Shown: piece by piece, positions 22,970-25,305 of the stretch
Numbering within the stretch: the first letter of the stretch is position 1
How the letters are laid out: every line of letters begins with the position of its first letter
NCBI GenBank assembly: GCA_002404155.1
Contig: DHJC01000069.1
Span: 1-25,305 of the forward strand
DNA from: Chloroflexi bacterium UBA4730
Lineage (GTDB): Bacteria > Chloroflexota > Limnocylindria > P2-11E
Direction: 5' to 3'
Length of the DNA: 25,305 nucleotides
Notes under the pieces: generated by a model
What the model was told of the DNA's origin: nothing
The model's database searches: none
The model's input: the letters and a program-made list of their open reading frames with translations, nothing else
Translations under genes and position numbers: made by a program

Positions 22970-22971
22970 CC

Positions 22972-23343
22972 ATGGCGCGGATGCTCGCATCGGTTCTCGC
23001 AACGACGACCGGTCTCGCCTTCTGGTGGGGACTGACCGAGCCGTTGCCGGTCCCGCCGGCGATCCTGCTCGGCGTGAGCGCGGGCGTCCTGCTCTGCGCG
23101 GGCGTCATCGCGGGGCGCCTCGGTGTCGCGGCTGCTCCGTGCGCGCTCCTGTTCTCGCTGTTCCTCGGGAGCATCCTCGCGACGCAGCTGCACCAGGCAT
23201 TCACGCCGTCATTCGCGCCGGTCTCGCATTTCGGCAGCCTCTTGGTGCTCGAGCTCCCTGCGATCCTGATCCCGCTCACGATCGCGGCCGCGCTCGGCGC
23301 GCTCGGCGGGTTCGTCGGAGAGCGGCTATTGCCCTCGCGCTAG
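22972..23343 (+). CDS. Small three- to four-helix membrane protein
   Basis: A 123-aa protein with hydrophobic helices at about 4-20, 26-45, 50-70 and 88-110. ATG 22972, three bases after the previous stop, is preferred over a TTG two codons earlier. An ATG at 22981 is also possible. The loop before the last helix (QLHQAFTPSFAPVSHFG) is the most polar segment. It resembles its upstream neighbour in size and layout but not clearly in sequence. No family is recognised. It is the last gene of the M24 operon and is convergent with nuoN, 28 bases apart. Confidence 0.72.
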   Translation: MARMLASVLATTTGLAFWWGLTEPLPVPPAILLGVSAGVLLCAGVIAGRLGVAAAPCALLFSLFLGSILATQLHQAFTPSFAPVSHFGSLLVLELPAILIPLTIAAALGALGGFVGERLLPSR

Positions 23344-23371
23344 CGAACGACGCTCAGCTGGTGCGGAGCCC

Positions 23372-24820
23372 TCAGCGAACGAATGGCGCGGCGGCCTGCA
23401 GGGCCCAGCGGTACAGGCCGTCGGGCACGATGCCGATCACGACAACCGCGAGGCCAGCGATCCCGAGGCCCGCCGACAGCAGATCCGTGCGGAGGAGCCT
23501 CGGGGCGTTGGCATCGACGTCGTACATGTACATGTGCACGACGACCCGGAGGTAATAGAAGGCCGCGAGCGCCGCGTTCAGCGCGATGGCGACGGCCAGC
23601 CAGACGAGACCCGCGTCCAGGACCGGCTGGAGGATGAACACCTTCGCGACGAACCCGATCGTCGGCGGGATGCCGGTCAGGGAGATGAGGAACACCGCGA
23701 ACGCGAGCGCGCCGGCGGGCTGGCGTCGGGCGAAGCCGTTGAGCTCGTCGAGCGACGCGCCGCGCGTGCCGTCGAGGTCGAGGTAGATGAGGCAGGCGAA
23801 GGCGCCGAGATTCATGATCCCGTACGCGAAGACGTAGAAGAGCACGGCCGCCGACGCCGACGCGCCGGCCTGGTAGGCCGCGACGCCGGCAAGGATGTAG
23901 CCGGTGTGCGCGATGCTCGAGTACGCCAACATCCGCTTCACGTTCCCCTGCACGAGCGCGACGACGTTGCCCCCGGTCATCGTGATCGCGGCGAGGATCG
24001 CGAAGACCGCGCTCCAGTCGAGCCCGAGCGGGCCGAGGCTGCCGATCATGATCCGCAGGATCGCGGCGAACGCGGCCGCCTTCGGGGCGACGCTCATGAA
24101 CGCGGTCGCCGGCGTGGGCGCGCCGTCGTACGCGTCGGGAGTCCATTGATGGAACGGGACGACCGCGGCCTTGAACGCGAGTCCGACGGTCACGAGCGCG
24201 AGCGCGACGAGCGTGGCACCGTCCGTGAGGCCGCCCTTCGCGACCGCCTCGGCGATGCCGACGAACGTGGTGGTGCCGGAGAGGCCGTACAACCAGGCGA
24301 AGCCGTACAGGAGCATCGCCGAGCTGAACGCGCCGAGGAGGAAGTACTTGAGGCCGGCCTCGTTGCTGTAGCGGTCGCGGCGGGCCATGCCCGCGAGGAC
24401 GTAGATCGGGATGGTCATGAGCTCGAGGCCCACGAAGATGGTGATGAGATCCGTCGCGAGCGCGATGGTCATCGCGCCCACCGTCGAGAAGAGGATCGTC
24501 GCGTAGAACGCGCCCGCGGGGATCGCCCGCCGCTCGAGGTATTCGGGCGCGACGATCGTCGCGAAGATCGCGAGGATGCAGAACAGCACGCGGAAGAACG
24601 CGGTGAACGTGTCGACGACGACGAAGCCGCCGAACGCGGTGTGGCTCGCCACGGTGATCGGGCCACTGAAGATCGCGCTGATCAGGCCGAGGACCACCAG
24701 GAGCGGTAGCCAGAAGCGCGCCAGCTTCCGATCCAGGATCGCGTCGGCGAGCAGGACCAGACACGCCGTCGCGGTCACGACAACTTCGGGGAGGACGGTG
24801 TTGAGGTCGTCCAGGCTCAC
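23372..24820 (-). CDS. nuoN: NADH-quinone oxidoreductase subunit N
   Basis: A 482-aa, roughly 14-helix proton-pumping subunit of respiratory complex I, the normal length. Characteristic segments are FYATILFSTVGAMTIALATD, FVGLELMTIPIYVLAG with the conserved Glu, NEAGLKYFLLGAFSSAMLLY with the conserved Lys, VVPFHQWTPDAYDGAPTPAT, MTGGNVVALVQGNVKRMLAY with SSIAHTGYILAG, and LTGIPPTIGFVAKVFIL. The GTG start overlaps the nuoM stop as GTGA, showing translational coupling. As nuoN is normally the last subunit, this is probably the end of a nuo operon that continues beyond the window edge. It couples quinone reduction to proton translocation in the cytoplasmic membrane. Confidence 0.97.
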   Translation of the reverse strand: MSLDDLNTVLPEVVVTATACLVLLADAILDRKLARFWLPLLVVLGLISAIFSGPITVASHTAFGGFVVVDTFTAFFRVLFCILAIFATIVAPEYLERRAIPAGAFYATILFSTVGAMTIALATDLITIFVGLELMTIPIYVLAGMARRDRYSNEAGLKYFLLGAFSSAMLLYGFAWLYGLSGTTTFVGIAEAVAKGGLTDGATLVALALVTVGLAFKAAVVPFHQWTPDAYDGAPTPATAFMSVAPKAAAFAAILRIMIGSLGPLGLDWSAVFAILAAITMTGGNVVALVQGNVKRMLAYSSIAHTGYILAGVAAYQAGASASAAVLFYVFAYGIMNLGAFACLIYLDLDGTRGASLDELNGFARRQPAGALAFAVFLISLTGIPPTIGFVAKVFILQPVLDAGLVWLAVAIALNAALAAFYYLRVVVHMYMYDVDANAPRLLRTDLLSAGLGIAGLAVVVIGIVPDGLYRWALQAAAPFVR

Positions 24821-25305
24821 TTCAGCACGACCTGCGACGCGTCGGTCGCGATCGCGAGGATCCGCCGCACCGACGGCTCGATGATCGCGATGGCCGGCTG
24901 CGGGAACACGCCAAGGAGCACCGTGAGCACCAACAGGGGCACGGCGCAGACGACCTCGAGCGGTGAGAGGTCGGGCAGGGCCCGATAGGCCTCACGCACG
25001 GTGCCGAACATCACGCGCTGGAACATCCACAGCAGATAGACGGCGGCGAGGATGACCCCGATCGCGGCCAGTGGTCCCCAGAACAGGCCCCCCGGCCCGC
25101 CGGCAGGGTTGAACTTGAACGTCCCGAGGAGCACGAGGAACTCGCCGACGAACCCGCTCAGTCCGGGCAACCCCAGCGACGCGAGCACGAACACGCCGAA
25201 GAACGCCGTGAACAGCGGCCAGCGGTTCGCGAGGCCGCCGAGATCGGCGATCTGCCGCCGGTGGGTCTTCTCGTATTGGATGCCGACGAAGAGGAAGAGC
25301 GCGCC
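24817..25305 (-). CDS. nuoM: NADH-quinone oxidoreductase subunit M (C-terminal part, cut by window edge)
   Basis: The last 162 residues of a complex I subunit M, continuing in frame to the end of the window. It reads GALFLFVGIQYEKTHRRQIA at the edge, then DLGGLANRWPLFTAFFGVFV with LASLGLPGLSGFVGEFLVLL, which is diagnostic for NuoM/NuoL-type antiporter-like subunits, and later YLLWMFQRVMFGT. A shorter reading that begins at an internal ATG (25194) is not the real start. The C-terminus ends about 30 residues after the last helix. It is coupled to nuoN by a 4-base GTGA overlap. It forms one of the three proton channels of complex I. Confidence 0.96.
   Translation of the reverse strand, partial: GALFLFVGIQYEKTHRRQIADLGGLANRWPLFTAFFGVFVLASLGLPGLSGFVGEFLVLLGTFKFNPAGGPGGLFWGPLAAIGVILAAVYLLWMFQRVMFGTVREAYRALPDLSPLEVVCAVPLLVLTVLLGVFPQPAIAIIEPSVRRILAIATDASQVVLK

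Noticed and set aside
23341..23383. Repeated AGCGAACGA near the convergent ends of the membrane-protein gene and nuoN
   Set aside because: Two short direct copies partly within coding ends; no hairpin or attachment-site structure.
23534..24709. A 391-codon open frame on the plus strand, antisense to nuoN
   Set aside because: It is an Arg/Glu/Asp-rich mirror of nuoN produced by GC-biased codon use; nuoN itself has all family motifs.
23340..24764. A long minus-strand frame shifted within nuoN
   Set aside because: Highly Arg/His-rich out-of-frame shadow of nuoN with no membrane helices.

Overview
The window is GC-rich (about two thirds G+C by eye), with short intergenic gaps and frequent GTG/TTG starts. 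The gene set includes nuoM-nuoN, a deazaflavin (F420)-type nitroreductase, a sortase fold, ECF-like promoter elements and several exported beta-propeller proteins. This fits an uncultured soil or subsurface Chloroflexota lineage. A high-GC Actinomycetota-like relative cannot be excluded, because there is no rRNA or marker gene to settle it.

Layout. (1) 1-10.7 kb is dominated by surface and secreted proteins: a GT-C type membrane glycosyltransferase (+), two related large exported proteins of one family (2394-4547 and 6278-8518, both -), a small GlsB/YeaQ membrane stress protein (+), an exported NHL-type beta-propeller (-) and a DoxX membrane protein (-). Between the first exported protein and GlsB lie a tRNA-like 3' end and a decayed GAF-domain gene. 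(2) 10.7-15.4 kb is regulatory: a stand-alone winged-helix regulator (+), an ArsR-type repressor (-), a degenerate membrane histidine kinase lacking its phosphoacceptor histidine (-) followed by a 39-residue remnant of a dipeptide ABC permease, a lipoprotein joining a beta-propeller to an M23 peptidase (+), and a Ddn-like nitroreductase (-). (3) 15.4-18.5 kb is metabolic: a membrane protein (-), an amidase (+), an A-type Fe-S carrier (-) and an HD phosphohydrolase (+). (4) 18.3-20.1 kb is a minus-strand group of small genes: LuxR-type HTH protein, zinc-ribbon protein, an unrecognised 101-aa protein and a KGG-repeat stress protein. Two of these genes carry GGAAC-N16/17-CGTT elements, so a shared ECF-sigma stress response is plausible. 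(5) 20.2-21.5 kb holds an RlpA-like pseudogene and a sortase-fold protein with Ser at the usual Cys position. (6) 21.5-23.3 kb is an M24 peptidase operon with two small membrane proteins. (7) 23.4-25.3 kb is the end of a complex I operon, nuoM (cut by the window edge) and nuoN.

I found no CRISPR array, insertion sequence, integrase or phage gene. I see no clear new multi-gene system. The most unusual items are single proteins that look catalytically altered (sortase Cys to Ser; kinase His to Arg), the propeller-M23 fusion, the paired ECF-like promoters in the stress cluster, and a number of gene remnants.
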